From: Adiantum capillus-veneris | Taxonomy: Eukaryota > Streptophyta > Polypodiopsida > Polypodiales > Pteridaceae | Direction: 5' to 3' | DNA length: 64,000 nt | NCBI GenBank assembly: GCA_014529385.2 | Contig: CM043971.1 | Location: 90,885,840-90,949,839, forward strand | Part shown: positions 30,004 through 40,303 of the stretch, in pieces | How positions within the stretch are numbered: position 1 is the stretch's first letter | How the letters are laid out: each line of letters opens with the position of its first letter | Notes under the pieces: generated by a model | The model's input: only the letters and a program-made list of their open reading frames with translations | Told to the model about the DNA's origin: nothing | Database searches by the model: none | Program-made: the position numbers and the translations under genes

Positions 30004-32082
30004 TGAGGGCGAGCTTTTTGAAATGGGGCCTCTAAACCCAAACCAATGGGCCTACCCTCATAAAATGTTCGTAAAGAGGTACGCACACTACTTGGGGCAC
30101 CACCTTCTTTTGGGAGTGGAGAAGGAAACCAATCAAAATGACACTTGCACTCACCCACTCAAGCAACACACTTTTAAAACCCCCTTACTCTATATACACT
30201 TTGGTTACTTGAAACACCATCAACGATCATGCAACCCAATGCCGTGCATCAAAATGAAATATGCAATTTGTGGAATAGCATTCACCTTCTCCCCATAAGA
30301 ATACCCATAATACATCCAAACTCTTCCTCTCTCAAGCACTCATCAAAAAATCATGCACACAAGACTTGCCTCTCAAACACACAAGAGAATCACTTACATC
30401 AAACTAACACACTTTGCATAGAGAGCTCATCTCCATCTATGCAATGCTGTGACACAAATAAAATCACCATGAGAGGTAGCCACATGCATATGTAATGAAG
30501 TAAAAGAGAGTTGGAGTGAGAAATTTATTTAGACCAATTGAATAAGTGTGGAGAAACAAACCAATGGTAAATTGAGAATAGAACACTTACTTGATTTCTC
30601 ACACACCTTTTAAGGGGAGGACCGACGCTTGCTAACCATCACGAATTGCGACACTTGAAAGTTTTTGAAGATGATTTCATGATCATTAACATAACCATGA
30701 GATAGATCATGATGTATTTACAAGTTATTGAGGTGCTACAAATGATTTATTGGGTTGATGGAGTAAGAGATTGTAGAATGGAGAGAGTGGAGAATAGAGT
30801 TGCACTTCCTCCAAAGAGGAGGGTTAGGAGGGAGGATGTGAAAGAGGGAGAGTTGGGGTTTTCTCTACTATTGATCAAGAAAACAACATGAAGTTGAAAA
30901 TATAGGTGTGTGTGTCCTTGAGTCTCTCCAAGGGGGGTTATTTATAGTTGTGTAGGAGTGGGATTATGCTACACTTAATTAGAGTAAGTGATTAGACATA
31001 ATTAAGTGTCATTTGACCACTCATTGAATATTGAACATAAAAGGGACTATTTATTCACCAAAAATATCATTTTAGACCGTGAAGGCTCCATAGGGGTGCA
31101 TAATGTAGGTGGGCCCCACCATGAGGCCCTACGGGTGGCTCCTGCGGGGTATCTCAACTTGTCTGTCTTGGCATTTAGAAAGCATCTTTAGGTTGGTCCC
31201 ATCACATGCAAGTGACCTTGAACACTCATTGCTCTTCTAGAAGATGAGTAGGGGAAAAATAAGATCTCACTCTCTTGATTTACTTGATTTACAGTTCCCT
31301 TTTGCTGCGAATCTGACAGATTTACACTATTTTGACCATAACTTTTTACCTGTAGCTCGGAATGACATGCTTCAAAAGGCAAAATTGACCTTCTCAACAT
31401 GTTTGATATGAATTTGGACTATTCTTCACGCCCATGCACCAAGGAATTCGGTTTGGAAGGTCCACACTAGGCTAGGGAACCTTTTGCTTCAAAGTCTTCT
31501 TGTATGGGCCCTTTGCTTGTATGCATCCAAGGGGAATCATGCTTTTTCAAAAGGCTATGATGCTTAAACAAATAGAGGAGGGCCCAATATTATTTGCTTG
31601 TGAAAAGAATATACAATTGGAGTCTTTTTGAAAGGAGAGAAACTATATGTATATTCTTAAGAGATATTGGGCCACCTATGTAGGGGGCATAGAAGACTTG
31701 TAGTGAGGGACCATAATCTTTGGTAAAGACAAGTGGAGAGTTGATTTCCATGGGAATTTATCTATAAGGGGTGGAAGATGGATATATTATTTTTCTACTA
31801 CTAATTCACAAGAGGTAAGAAAGTTTGGGGGTATATAGTTGGTTATTGTATGCTTATTCTATTTACAAAGCAAAAAAGAAAAGGGTGGTAATATAAATAT
31901 ATGACTAAGGTGACATTTTTGGGAAGAGTATAATGTATGTGTCGCCATAAAGGTTAAACGAAAAGGGGGAATTTACTCTAGATAACTTAATAGCATAGAA
32001 AAATATATACACATATGAGGAAGAGGATGTTGAGTAGGCTGACAAATGTTGCAAAAAGATGGTTACCATTTTATGCCACTCA
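30004..32082 (-). mobile_element. 3' LTR of element T
   Basis: 2079 bp, bounded by TGAG...CTCA on the plus strand, nearly identical to 38225-40303. Open frames inside it occur in both copies but look like chance frames. Confidence 0.9.
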
Positions 32083-32106
32083 TATTAGCCCTCCCCCAAG
32101 CCTAGA
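32083..32106 (-). promoter_or_regulatory. Polypurine tract of element T
   Basis: The minus strand reads GGCTTGGGGGAGGGCTAATA, then TGAGTGGC of the LTR. Confidence 0.75.
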
Positions 32107-32261
32107 GATATTCATATCTTTAGGAGGACGGTGTTGCTTCTTTTCTTCTTTTTTTCTCTTTTTTTTTGTCATTTTTCCGTTTCCACTTTTTTTTTTTTTT
32201 CAATAGGAGGAGTGTCATGCACTCTTTTACTCCATTAGACCTGCTTTTCATTACCTCAATC

Positions 32262-35200
32262 TCATAAATCGGAGATGGGAGGGTTGCCTTGGGTATGTTC
32301 AGATTCCAAGTCTGGTTCTTCTTTGCACATCAAAGCTTTAAAAATAGGTGGAGCATTTGCCAAGCTGAAGGGAGCCATGCCAATTTGGAGCTTAGACGAT
32401 GTAGGCAGATAACTGCCTATCAACGGATTGATACGTTGAATGTAGGGCTTTAATCTCCATCCATTGACTCTGGTCTTGTGGAGTTTTCCTGATAAATCTG
32501 CTAATCTGTAACTACCATTCCCAAACTTTGTTTTTATCATGAAAGGTCCCTCCCATCTTTGCAAAAACTTTTTGTCAAGTCGAGTATCAAGTCGGTTATC
32601 ATAGCGAAGAACCAACATACCTTCCTTCAATCCTTTCCCCTTGAGCTTCTTGTTGATTTTATCCCTTTGGCTTGTCGCTTTGGTGATGTAGTGATCAATG
32701 GACTCTTCTCTATCTAGCTCAAGTCGTTGGAGATCTAAGATCCTTTCATGTAGAACCTCCTTTGGTTTTTTTGCCACTCTTGCAAGAACGCGCAAGCTTG
32801 AGAGCTCTACCTCAATGGGGAGAAGTGCTTCCTGTCCATAAACTAGATGAAAAGGGGTGAATTGGGTAGATACCTTGAAAGATGTCCTATACGCCCAAAG
32901 AGCAGCCGTCAAATGGCGATCCCAATCATTAGGCCGGTCCACAACCTGTTTAGAAATGATCTTACATATCATTCCATTCACTTTTTCCACCAATCCATTG
33001 CATTGAGGATAGTAGGGTGTGGAATGCAGGTGTTTCACTTTTAACCTCCTCAAGAGATCATTCAGAAGGTCAGCCCTAAAACCCGGGCCTTGATTTGATA
33101 AGATTTCTAGGGGTGTTCCAAACCTACTACAAATATGATCAAAAATAAACTTTGATACCTCTTCAGCTGTGATTCGGGTTGTGCTTGTTGCTTCCGCCCA
33201 TCGTGTCATGTAGTCAACACCCATGATGATGAAAACCTTCCCTGTAGAAGTACGAGGTAGGGGACCTATTGCATCCACACCCCACTTTTCAAAAGGGCCA
33301 TAAGATATTATTGGGACTCGAGGCTCATATGTTAGTCGTCTATCCCCAGCAATTTGGCATGGCTTACATGCTTTACACCAATATTGGACATCACGATGTA
33401 AGCTCGGCCAAATAAACCCTGCTTGTAAAATCTTCCTACTTGTAATATCTTGAGAAAAGTGACCACCACAGACATCATCATGACATGAAAGAAGAATTTT
33501 CTCTATCTCTTGCACACCTGGTACTCTCCTCAAGACCAAATCTTTCCCTTTGTGATATAAATCATCCCCGATCAACTGGTAAGGTGTGGCCTTCTTAACT
33601 AGTCTATGTCTTTGCACCTTGTCTAAGTGTTTGGGACACTCACCTACTTGTAGAAAGAAGATAATGTCTTTTAGCCCCTCTTGACCTTGATATTTGGGTT
33701 CATATAGTTTCACACCTCCTACCGCCATTTGAAGCTTTTCATTTGCGAGTAAGTCTGCTTCCTTGTTATGAGTTCTCACAATGTGTTGTACCTGTGTTGC
33801 TTTAAAACCCTTCATCAAAGCTCTTACACTACTAAGCCACTCAAACAATGTACGATTCTTGCACCTCCAAGTCCCTTGGATTTGCCTGACCACTAGCAAA
33901 GAATCACCTTTTATAATAAGTCTTTGTATGCCTAATTCTTTGCATTCTTCTAACCCAAGGGTTAGAGCAGCATACTCAGCCTCATTGTTAGAGTGAACAT
34001 TGGGTAGAGTGATACCTTTTCTAACCATTACCTCCTTTTGTGGGTTTAAAATGAGGATCCCCCCTGCTGCTTTGTCTTGTTGGCGTTGATAGGCTCCGTC
34101 AAAGCATAAAGTATGGGCATTATCAATCTCCTTCACTTTGAACTGTTTTGAGCCTTCCTCTCTTTGTAGTCGTGATCCTTCTCTTTCTCTCACTTTGTAG
34201 GTGAGAATGTCTGCAAGTCTTGCTCTTGTGCTATCTTCTACAAGGAAAGTGTATTCAAATTCTTGGAGTTCAAGCACCCACTTTTCTATTCTAGATGAGA
34301 GGCTCATGTGTTGTACTACATATGGTAGATTGTGCTCTAAGGTGAGAAAAACAAATGGCACAGGGAGAAGATACGATCGAAACTTTCTTACCGCAAACAA
34401 GATTGCAAAGACCACTTTCTCCATTTCAGTGTATCCCTTCTCGGCTGGAGTCATCACCTTGCTTGCAAAATAGATCGGCCTCATGTATGATGTTTTAGGA
34501 TCTTTTTGCATCAAAACAACACCAATTGCTTTGAAACCTACACTTGGAGTGACATAGTAAGTCTCCTTTGGATCTGGTGGCATTAGGATTGGGAGAGAGC
34601 TAAGAATGCCCTTCACTTCCTCAAAACATTTTGCATGTTCCCTCCCCCATTCAAATGTAGATTGGCTTGCCAACCTATGCAAAGGGGCGATGGCTTCTGC
34701 TAGGAGATGGATGAAGCGAGACATGTACCTCACTTTGTGGTTGAAGGTCATTAGCTCCTTTGTTGTTGTTGGTGGAGATAATGACAAAAGGGCCTCTACT
34801 TTAGAGGGATCCACTTGAATTCCTTGTGAAGAAACCACATGGCCTAGCAAAACCACCTGAGATTCACCGATATGACACTTCTCTGGGTTGAGTTGTCCCC
34901 CAAATTGATGGAGCCTCTTAAGCCCTTCTTCAACCTTTTGGCAATGAAGTGATCTACAACTATAAATACAGAAATCATCCATAAAGACTCTTATAGATTT
35001 TCCAAAGAATGGCTGAAATACAAATATTGTGAATCTCATGAAGGTGCTAGGAGCATTGGTGAGCCCAAAAGGCATTACTCTGAATGAAAAACATCCCCAA
35101 GGTGTGATGAAGGTGTTTTTTGGTTGGTCCTCTTCTGCTATTCTAATTTGAAAATATCCTGAATACCCATCACACACAGTGTAGCATTCGTGACCTGCTA

Positions 35201-35591
35201 CTTCATTCAAAATTTCATCTTGGAAAGGGAGAGGGAAGTGGTCCCTCTTTGTCGCAGCGTTGAGGGGTTTGTAATCCACGCAGAACCTCCACTTACCATT
35301 CTTCTTGGGAGTGACTACAATAGGTGATACCCATTCGGAGTTGGATACTGGATAGATGAAGCCAGCCTTCAAGAGTCGATTCACTTCCTGTAGGAGAGCC
35401 TTTTGTTGCACAGATCCTAGTCGCCTTAACTTTTGAGCCACGGGTTTGGTCCCTGGTTTCAATTCAATTCGATGCTCTATTACATCTACACCTCTTATTT
35501 GTGAGTAGTCAGTGATAAACAAATTGGGATACCTCCTTAACATATTGATGTAGGACCTCTTCTCCTCACAAGTAAGATCTTTTGCAAGCAT
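32262..35591 (-). CDS. pol polyprotein of T: reverse transcriptase, RNase H, archaeal RNase H, integrase
   Basis: An open frame of 1109 codons. Reverse transcriptase spans about 40-260 ([21 protein letters not shown], catalytic FMDDF at 203-207). The first RNase H (about 340-465) is decayed: the expected C-D-A-S reads VTPS near 348, and T-D-H reads TLEH near 418. A second, archaeal-type RNase H (about 490-620) keeps its acidic set: FDGA (D498), NNEAEYAA (E537), KGDS (D563) and NKEADLLA (D613). Integrase (about 700-1080) has H..H and CKACKPC zinc ligands, then D773, N833 where the second catalytic aspartate belongs (LSNQGPGF), and E869, in D-x59-N-x35-E spacing. A tail RWEGPF, GSYRLADL follows. 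The frame lies in the same phase as gag-pro, separated by one UGA at about 35634. The integrase change makes self-insertion by this copy doubtful. Confidence 0.9.
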   Translation of the reverse strand: MLAKDLTCEEKRSYINMLRRYPNLFITDYSQIRGVDVIEHRIELKPGTKPVAQKLRRLGSVQQKALLQEVNRLLKAGFIYPVSNSEWVSPIVVTPKKNGKWRFCVDYKPLNAATKRDHFPLPFQDEILNEVAGHECYTVCDGYSGYFQIRIAEEDQPKNTFITPWGCFSFRVMPFGLTNAPSTFMRFTIFVFQPFFGKSIRVFMDDFCIYSCRSLHCQKVEEGLKRLHQFGGQLNPEKCHIGESQVVLLGHVVSSQGIQVDPSKVEALLSLSPPTTTKELMTFNHKVRYMSRFIHLLAEAIAPLHRLASQSTFEWGREHAKCFEEVKGILSSLPILMPPDPKETYYVTPSVGFKAIGVVLMQKDPKTSYMRPIYFASKVMTPAEKGYTEMEKVVFAILFAVRKFRSYLLPVPFVFLTLEHNLPYVVQHMSLSSRIEKWVLELQEFEYTFLVEDSTRARLADILTYKVREREGSRLQREEGSKQFKVKEIDNAHTLCFDGAYQRQQDKAAGGILILNPQKEVMVRKGITLPNVHSNNEAEYAALTLGLEECKELGIQRLIIKGDSLLVVRQIQGTWRCKNRTLFEWLSSVRALMKGFKATQVQHIVRTHNKEADLLANEKLQMAVGGVKLYEPKYQGQEGLKDIIFFLQVGECPKHLDKVQRHRLVKKATPYQLIGDDLYHKGKDLVLRRVPGVQEIEKILLSCHDDVCGGHFSQDITSRKILQAGFIWPSLHRDVQYWCKACKPCQIAGDRRLTYEPRVPIISYGPFEKWGVDAIGPLPRTSTGKVFIIMGVDYMTRWAEATSTTRITAEEVSKFIFDHICSRFGTPLEILSNQGPGFRADLLNDLLRRLKVKHLHSTPYYPQCNGLVEKVNGMICKIISKQVVDRPNDWDRHLTAALWAYRTSFKVSTQFTPFHLVYGQEALLPIEVELSSLRVLARVAKKPKEVLHERILDLQRLELDREESIDHYITKATSQRDKINKKLKGKGLKEGMLVLRYDNRLDTRLDKKFLQRWEGPFMIKTKFGNGSYRLADLSGKLHKTRVNGWRLKPYIQRINPLIGSYLPTSSKLQIGMAPFSLANAPPIFKALMCKEEPDLESEHTQGNPPISDL

Positions 35592-35633
35592 CTTCTCAAA
35601 TCCTTCTTCAAGGTGGTGGCATCTTTCATCCCC

Positions 35634-37574
35634 TCATGTGTGATTGTCTGTTGGCTTTTCTTCTACTGGAACATCTTGAGTGTTGGCGTTGAATACAATT
35701 CCCATTACCTCCAAAGAAGACTCCTCTTCACTGGTTGATGCACTGGTTGATGCTTCCTCATCACTTGAGTAAGGACTCTCCTCCTCGCTCTCTTCATCTG
35801 CCGTGGTTTCATAGTTGATATCTAGTTGCTTTCCTTCTCGCCAATCATACACCACCGGTTGACCCTTCTTAAGAATCAAACGACCACTTCCCCATTTTTG
35901 ATCTGCATTCACAGCAATGAGCCAAGGCCTCCCTAGGATGATGGGATAGCCCTCCCCCTTAGCTGGCATAACATACATATCCACTCGTGCATCTATGTTA
36001 CATACAGAGACTTTTACATTTTCAATGATCCCCAAACACTTCACACTTGAGTTGTTGGCTAGCTTAGCTTGACAATTAGAGGACTTTGTAATTTCAAGCC
36101 CTAGCCTGTTCATTGATTTTTCCATGATCACACACATTTGAGCTCCACCATCAACATATACATTAGACACCTTTTTACCCCTTATGTAAGCATCCACAAT
36201 GGGTTCCACATCTTTTTGTAGCTTTGAGGCCATAACCTTAATGGAAAGATTTGCTTTCTTTTTTGGAATTCTTGTACTTACCAACTTTGGCCATTGCCTT
36301 CTTACTTTGGCTGATAGGTGTAGAAGTTGAGGCCATGAAATGTTTGGCTTTTGGGTTTGTAAATCCTCCAAGATGTTGTAGGGCTCTAGCTCCTTTCCCA
36401 ATGGGAAGTCGTTGATACCAATTTCCCTTCGCCTTGATCTTTTCTTCCTGCTACTTTCAACTTCTTCCATCTTTGACTTCTTCTTCTTGTCCCTTCTGGC
36501 TGAATTTGTTCCTTCACTTCTCATGTCTTCATCCTTATCATGTGCTCTTGTGCGTTTTTCTGCCGGCATAACATCAAAGTTTAGAGTATGCTCATCTATT
36601 ACCTCTTCTAGCTTGATGATGTTGACTCCTCTTTCTTCCTCCTCATGTGGGACGGGAGGTATATTTGCTGGTGGTGGTGGTCGTCGAAGGATTTGTGGAC
36701 CTTGAGCTTGTTCTTGTTGCACAGTGAGAGGAGGCGGTCTAGGGGGATATATGTCTCCTGGAAGTCGCCTTGGATGTGGACAATTGTACATGCCATGGCC
36801 CATTTCATTGCAATTCCAACATCGCAACTCTTGAGCTTGTCTTCGTTGATTGCGATTCCCTTCTCTTGGTTGTCGTTGTTGAGGTAGGCCTTGTACTAGA
36901 TTCAGAGTGAGGTTCTCAAGCTGTTGAGTTAGCCTTTGTAAAACCTCTTGTTGAGAGTTATCTCCTATTTGTGAAGATTGTGCAAGAGGAGCCCTAATTG
37001 GTGCTTCCATGGTTTGTGAAGACTCCCTCTCACTCACTTCATTCAAACCCCTTGCTCTATGTGCTTGGAAGTGTAGTTTTCTAAACTTGATGATGGCTAC
37101 CTCACGTGATTCTTCGAAGGTGTATGGGAATTTTAGCTCTCTTTTAGCCTTTAAAAGTGGATACAAGCCAACCATGAATCTCTCTTTTTTTAGAAAGTTA
37201 GGTGCACCACCATGATTTTCTAACGTAGCCTCCCACCTACCCCATAGATTGACAAAGGTTGCTTCATAAGAGGGATAGTCTTCAAGTGATACCTGCTTAT
37301 GCCCAATAAGACATTTCCATAATCCTTCAGAAGTATCACCTTGCCCGAACTTGGAGAGGAAGCTTGCTCGCAGTCTCTCCCAATTGGACTTGATTTGGGG
37401 TTGCAAGGTCTCATACCATGCTTTAGCTTCTGCTTTTAGAACCAACGGGAAGGCTCGTAGCTTTACTTCCTCTTCATCTCTCCCGGATATGAGATGTGCC
37501 ATCTCCAAGTTGTCAAGAAACTCTTGCGCATCTTCCCCACTTCTTGCATAGAACGTGGGAAAAGAACTTGACAT
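35634..37574 (-). CDS. gag-protease of element T
   Basis: An open frame of 646 codons. Residues 1-170 are the gag core (FPLVLKAEAKAWYETLQ, SNWERLRASFLSKFG). A Q-rich spacer follows, then one CCHC zinc knuckle (CWNCNEMGHGMYNC, about 250-263), a proline-rich part, a basic stretch with KKKKSK and RKKRSRRRE that could act as a nuclear signal, and a retropepsin from about 475 (VYVDGGAQMCVI, then YPIILGRPWLIAV). The protease site is D-G-G rather than D-T/S-G. The end is acidic (EESEEESPYSSDEEAST). The stop is UGA, followed in the same phase by 14 codons and then the pol methionine at 35591. This copy looks translatable. Confidence 0.9.
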   Translation of the reverse strand: MSSSFPTFYARSGEDAQEFLDNLEMAHLISGRDEEEVKLRAFPLVLKAEAKAWYETLQPQIKSNWERLRASFLSKFGQGDTSEGLWKCLIGHKQVSLEDYPSYEATFVNLWGRWEATLENHGGAPNFLKKERFMVGLYPLLKAKRELKFPYTFEESREVAIIKFRKLHFQAHRARGLNEVSERESSQTMEAPIRAPLAQSSQIGDNSQQEVLQRLTQQLENLTLNLVQGLPQQRQPREGNRNQRRQAQELRCWNCNEMGHGMYNCPHPRRLPGDIYPPRPPPLTVQQEQAQGPQILRRPPPPANIPPVPHEEEERGVNIIKLEEVIDEHTLNFDVMPAEKRTRAHDKDEDMRSEGTNSARRDKKKKSKMEEVESSRKKRSRRREIGINDFPLGKELEPYNILEDLQTQKPNISWPQLLHLSAKVRRQWPKLVSTRIPKKKANLSIKVMASKLQKDVEPIVDAYIRGKKVSNVYVDGGAQMCVIMEKSMNRLGLEITKSSNCQAKLANNSSVKCLGIIENVKVSVCNIDARVDMYVMPAKGEGYPIILGRPWLIAVNADQKWGSGRLILKKGQPVVYDWREGKQLDINYETTADEESEEESPYSSDEEASTSASTSEEESSLEVMGIVFNANTQDVPVEEKPTDNHT

Positions 37575-37658
37575 TTTGTTTAGACTTTTTTAAATCTCTT
37601 TTCTTAAAGAAACTTTTCTCTTACAGGCCGCACAAGATTATTGACACTATAAATCTGA

Positions 37659-38170
37659 TTACATTAGAATGAAGATGTACACATCCATTGTTAATTCGTA
37701 CTTTATCATAGGTAGAATAAATGGATTAATTGAAGCATTGATTTCATTGAGGCGAGTGGATCCAAATATCCTCCTTATGATACACTGAAACCTAAACTTA
37801 GTTGCAATGATTATATGAATGGATTGCCGAGCAATAGGCCTAAAAGGTTCATTATTTTGATCGTGATTCATGTGCTACTCCTCGTTGTTGGTTTGAAGAC
37901 CTCGTTCCTTCATATGGCCCTTGAGCACCCCTTCACCACTCCTTGTTCCTGCCTTTAAAACAAAATGAAAACGTGAACATCAAAAGAAGTTTCATAATTG
38001 ATGATTGGAAGTATAATTGGATTGGGTGATGCCAGTATTTCTCTAAGTCTTTTTGCACCAAATATAAAAACAATGCGTTGCTGGAAAAAGACTTTTCTAT
38101 CTATGTGAACATTTACTCTAATGTGTTGTGCAAAATAAAATGGATAGATGGGAACTCCATTGTTCATCAC
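37659..38170 (-). CDS. Two related small leader frames of element T
   Basis: Upstream of gag, minus-strand frames 38170-37955 (71 codons) and 37871-37659 (70 codons) resemble each other. Both end in a segment of the form NP-I/F-ILP-I/M-I-N/K-YE, then DV-H/Y-V/I-FIL, and share FGxxRLxEIxAS in the middle. The nucleotide match is weaker than the peptide match. They are either a diverged leader duplication or small accessory proteins. Some Tat elements carry an extra frame before gag, but I do not recognise this peptide. Confidence 0.4.
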
Positions 38171-38202
38171 TAAAGAATTTGAAGGTAACTTGGAAATATG
38201 TT

Positions 38203-38219
38203 CCTCAGTGGGGGCACCA
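38203..38219 (-). promoter_or_regulatory. Probable primer binding site of element T
   Basis: Five bases inside the LTR edge (38225) the minus strand reads TGGTGCCCCCACTGAGG. It begins TGG, as tRNA-primed sites do, but it is not the initiator-methionine site used by the other elements. I cannot name the tRNA. Confidence 0.5.
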
Positions 38220-38224
38220 CTTTA

Positions 38225-40303
38225 TGAGGGCGAGCTTTTTGAAATGGGGCCTCTAAACCCAAACCAATGGGCCTACCCTCACAAAATGTTCGTAAAGAGG
38301 TACGCACACTACTTGGGGCACCACCTTCTTTTGGGAGTGGAGAAGGAAACCAATCAAAATGACACTTGCACTCACCCACTCAAGCAACACACTTTTAAAA
38401 CCCCCTTACTCTATATACACTTTGGACACTTGAAACACCATCAACGATCATGCAACCCAATGCCGTGCATCAAAATGAAATATGCAATTTGTGGAATAGC
38501 ATTCACCTTCTCCCCATAAGAATACCCATAATACATCCAAACTCTTCCTCTCTCAAGCACTCATCAAAAAATCATGCACACAAGACTTGCCTCTCAAACA
38601 CACAAGAGAATCACTTACATCAAACTAACACACTTTGCATAGAGAGCTCATCTCCATCTATGCAATGCCGTGACACAAATAAAATCACCATGAGAGGTAG
38701 CCACATGCATATGTAATGAAGTAAAAGAGAGTTGGAGTGAGAAATTTATTTAGACCAATTGAATAAGTGTGGAGAAACAAACCAATGGTAAATTGAGAAT
38801 AGAACACTTACTTGATTTCTCACACACCTTTTAAGGGGAGGACCGACGCTTGCTAACCATCACGAATTGCGACACTTGAAAGTTTTTGAAGATGATTTCA
38901 TGATCATTAACATAACCATGAGAGAGATCATGATGTATTTACAAGTTATTGAGGTGCTACAAATGATTTATTGGGTTGATGGAGTAAGAGATTGTAGAAT
39001 GGAGAGAGTGGAGAATAGAGTTGCACTTCCTCCAAAGAGGAGGGTTAGGAGGGAGGATGTGAAAGAGGGAGAGTTGGGGTTTTCTCTACTATTGATCAAG
39101 AAAACAACATGAAGTTGAAAATATAGGTGTGTGTGTCCTTGAGTCTCTCCAAGGGGGGCTATTTATAGTTGTGTAGGAGTGGGATTATGCTACACTTGAT
39201 TAGAGTAAGTGATTAGACCTAATTAAGTGTCCTTTGACCACTCATTGAATATTGAACATAAAAGGGACTATTTATTCACCAAAAATATCATTTTAGACCG
39301 TGAAGGCTCCATAGGGGTGCATAATGTAGGTGGGCCCCACCATGAGGCCCTACGGGTGGCTCCTGCGGGGTATCTCAACTTGTCTGTCTTGGCATTTAGA
39401 AAGCATCTTTAGGTTGGTCCCATCACATGCAAGTGACCTTGAACACTCATTGCTCTTCTAGAAGATGAGTAGGGGAAAAATAAGATCTCACTCTCTTGAT
39501 TTACTTGATTTACAGTTCCCTTTTGCTGCGAATCTGACAGATTTACACTATTTTGACCATAACTTTTTACCTGTAGCTCGGAATGACATGCTTCAAAAGG
39601 CAAAATTGACCTTCTCAACATGTTTGATATGAATTTGGACTATTAGTCACGCCCATGCACCAAGGAATTCGGTTTGGAAGGTCCACACTAGGCTAGGGAA
39701 CCTTTTGCTTCAAAGTCTTCTTGTATGGGCCCTTTGCTTGTATGCATCCAAGGGGAATCATGCTTTTTCAAAAGGCTATGATGCTTAAACAAATAGAGGA
39801 GGGCCCAATCTTATTTGCTTGTGAAAAGAATATACAATTGGAGTCTTTTTGAAATGAGAGAAACTATATGTATATTCTTAAGAGATATTGGACCACCTAT
39901 GTAGGGGGCATAGAAGACTTGTAGTGAGGGACCATAATCTTTGGTAAAGACAAGTGGAGAGTTGATTTCCATGGGAATTTATTTATAAGGGGTGGAAGAT
40001 GGATATATTATTTTTCTACTACTAATTCACAAGAGGTAAGAAAGTTTGGGGGTATATAGTTGGTTATTGTATGCTTATTCTATTTACAAAGCAAAAAAGA
40101 AAAGGGTGGTAATATAAATATATGACTAAGGTGACATTTTTGGGAAGAGTATAATGTATGTGTCGCCACAAAGGTTAAACGAAAAGGGGGAATTTACTCT
40201 AGATAACTTAATAGCATAGAAAAATATATACACATATGAGGAAGAGGACGTTGAGTAGGCTGACAAATGTTGCAAAAAGATGGTTACCATTTTATGCCAC
40301 TCA
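38225..40303 (-). mobile_element. 5' LTR of element T
   Basis: 2079 bp, partner of 30004-32082. It drives transcription toward lower coordinates. Confidence 0.9.

Larger units (their letters stand above)
30004..40303 (-). mobile_element. Tat-lineage Ty3/gypsy element T
   Basis: A 10.3-kb minus-strand element with 2079-bp LTRs at both ends, flanked by CTAG (30000-30003 and 40304-40307). Gene order is gag-protease, then reverse transcriptase, RNase H, archaeal-type RNase H, integrase. The second RNase H is the hallmark of Tat (Ogre/Retand-type) elements. By eye I count about 15-17 substitutions between the two LTRs, so they are about 99 percent alike and the insertion is young. Leaving it out restores C gag in frame (EQICDSL then GEHND). 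Confidence 0.9.

Noticed and set aside
28458-30035. Possible host gene encoding a Ser/Thr/Pro-rich protein
   Set aside because: Its end flows into a gag core that continues across element T, so it belongs to retroelement C.
30709-31191. Paired plus-strand frames in the LTRs of T (also at 38867-39412)
   Set aside because: They occur twice only because the LTR is duplicated; antisense to the element and without motif.
35592-35640. Calling the T UGA a proven readthrough site
   Set aside because: A CGA to TGA change explains it equally well and no structure beyond it was verified.
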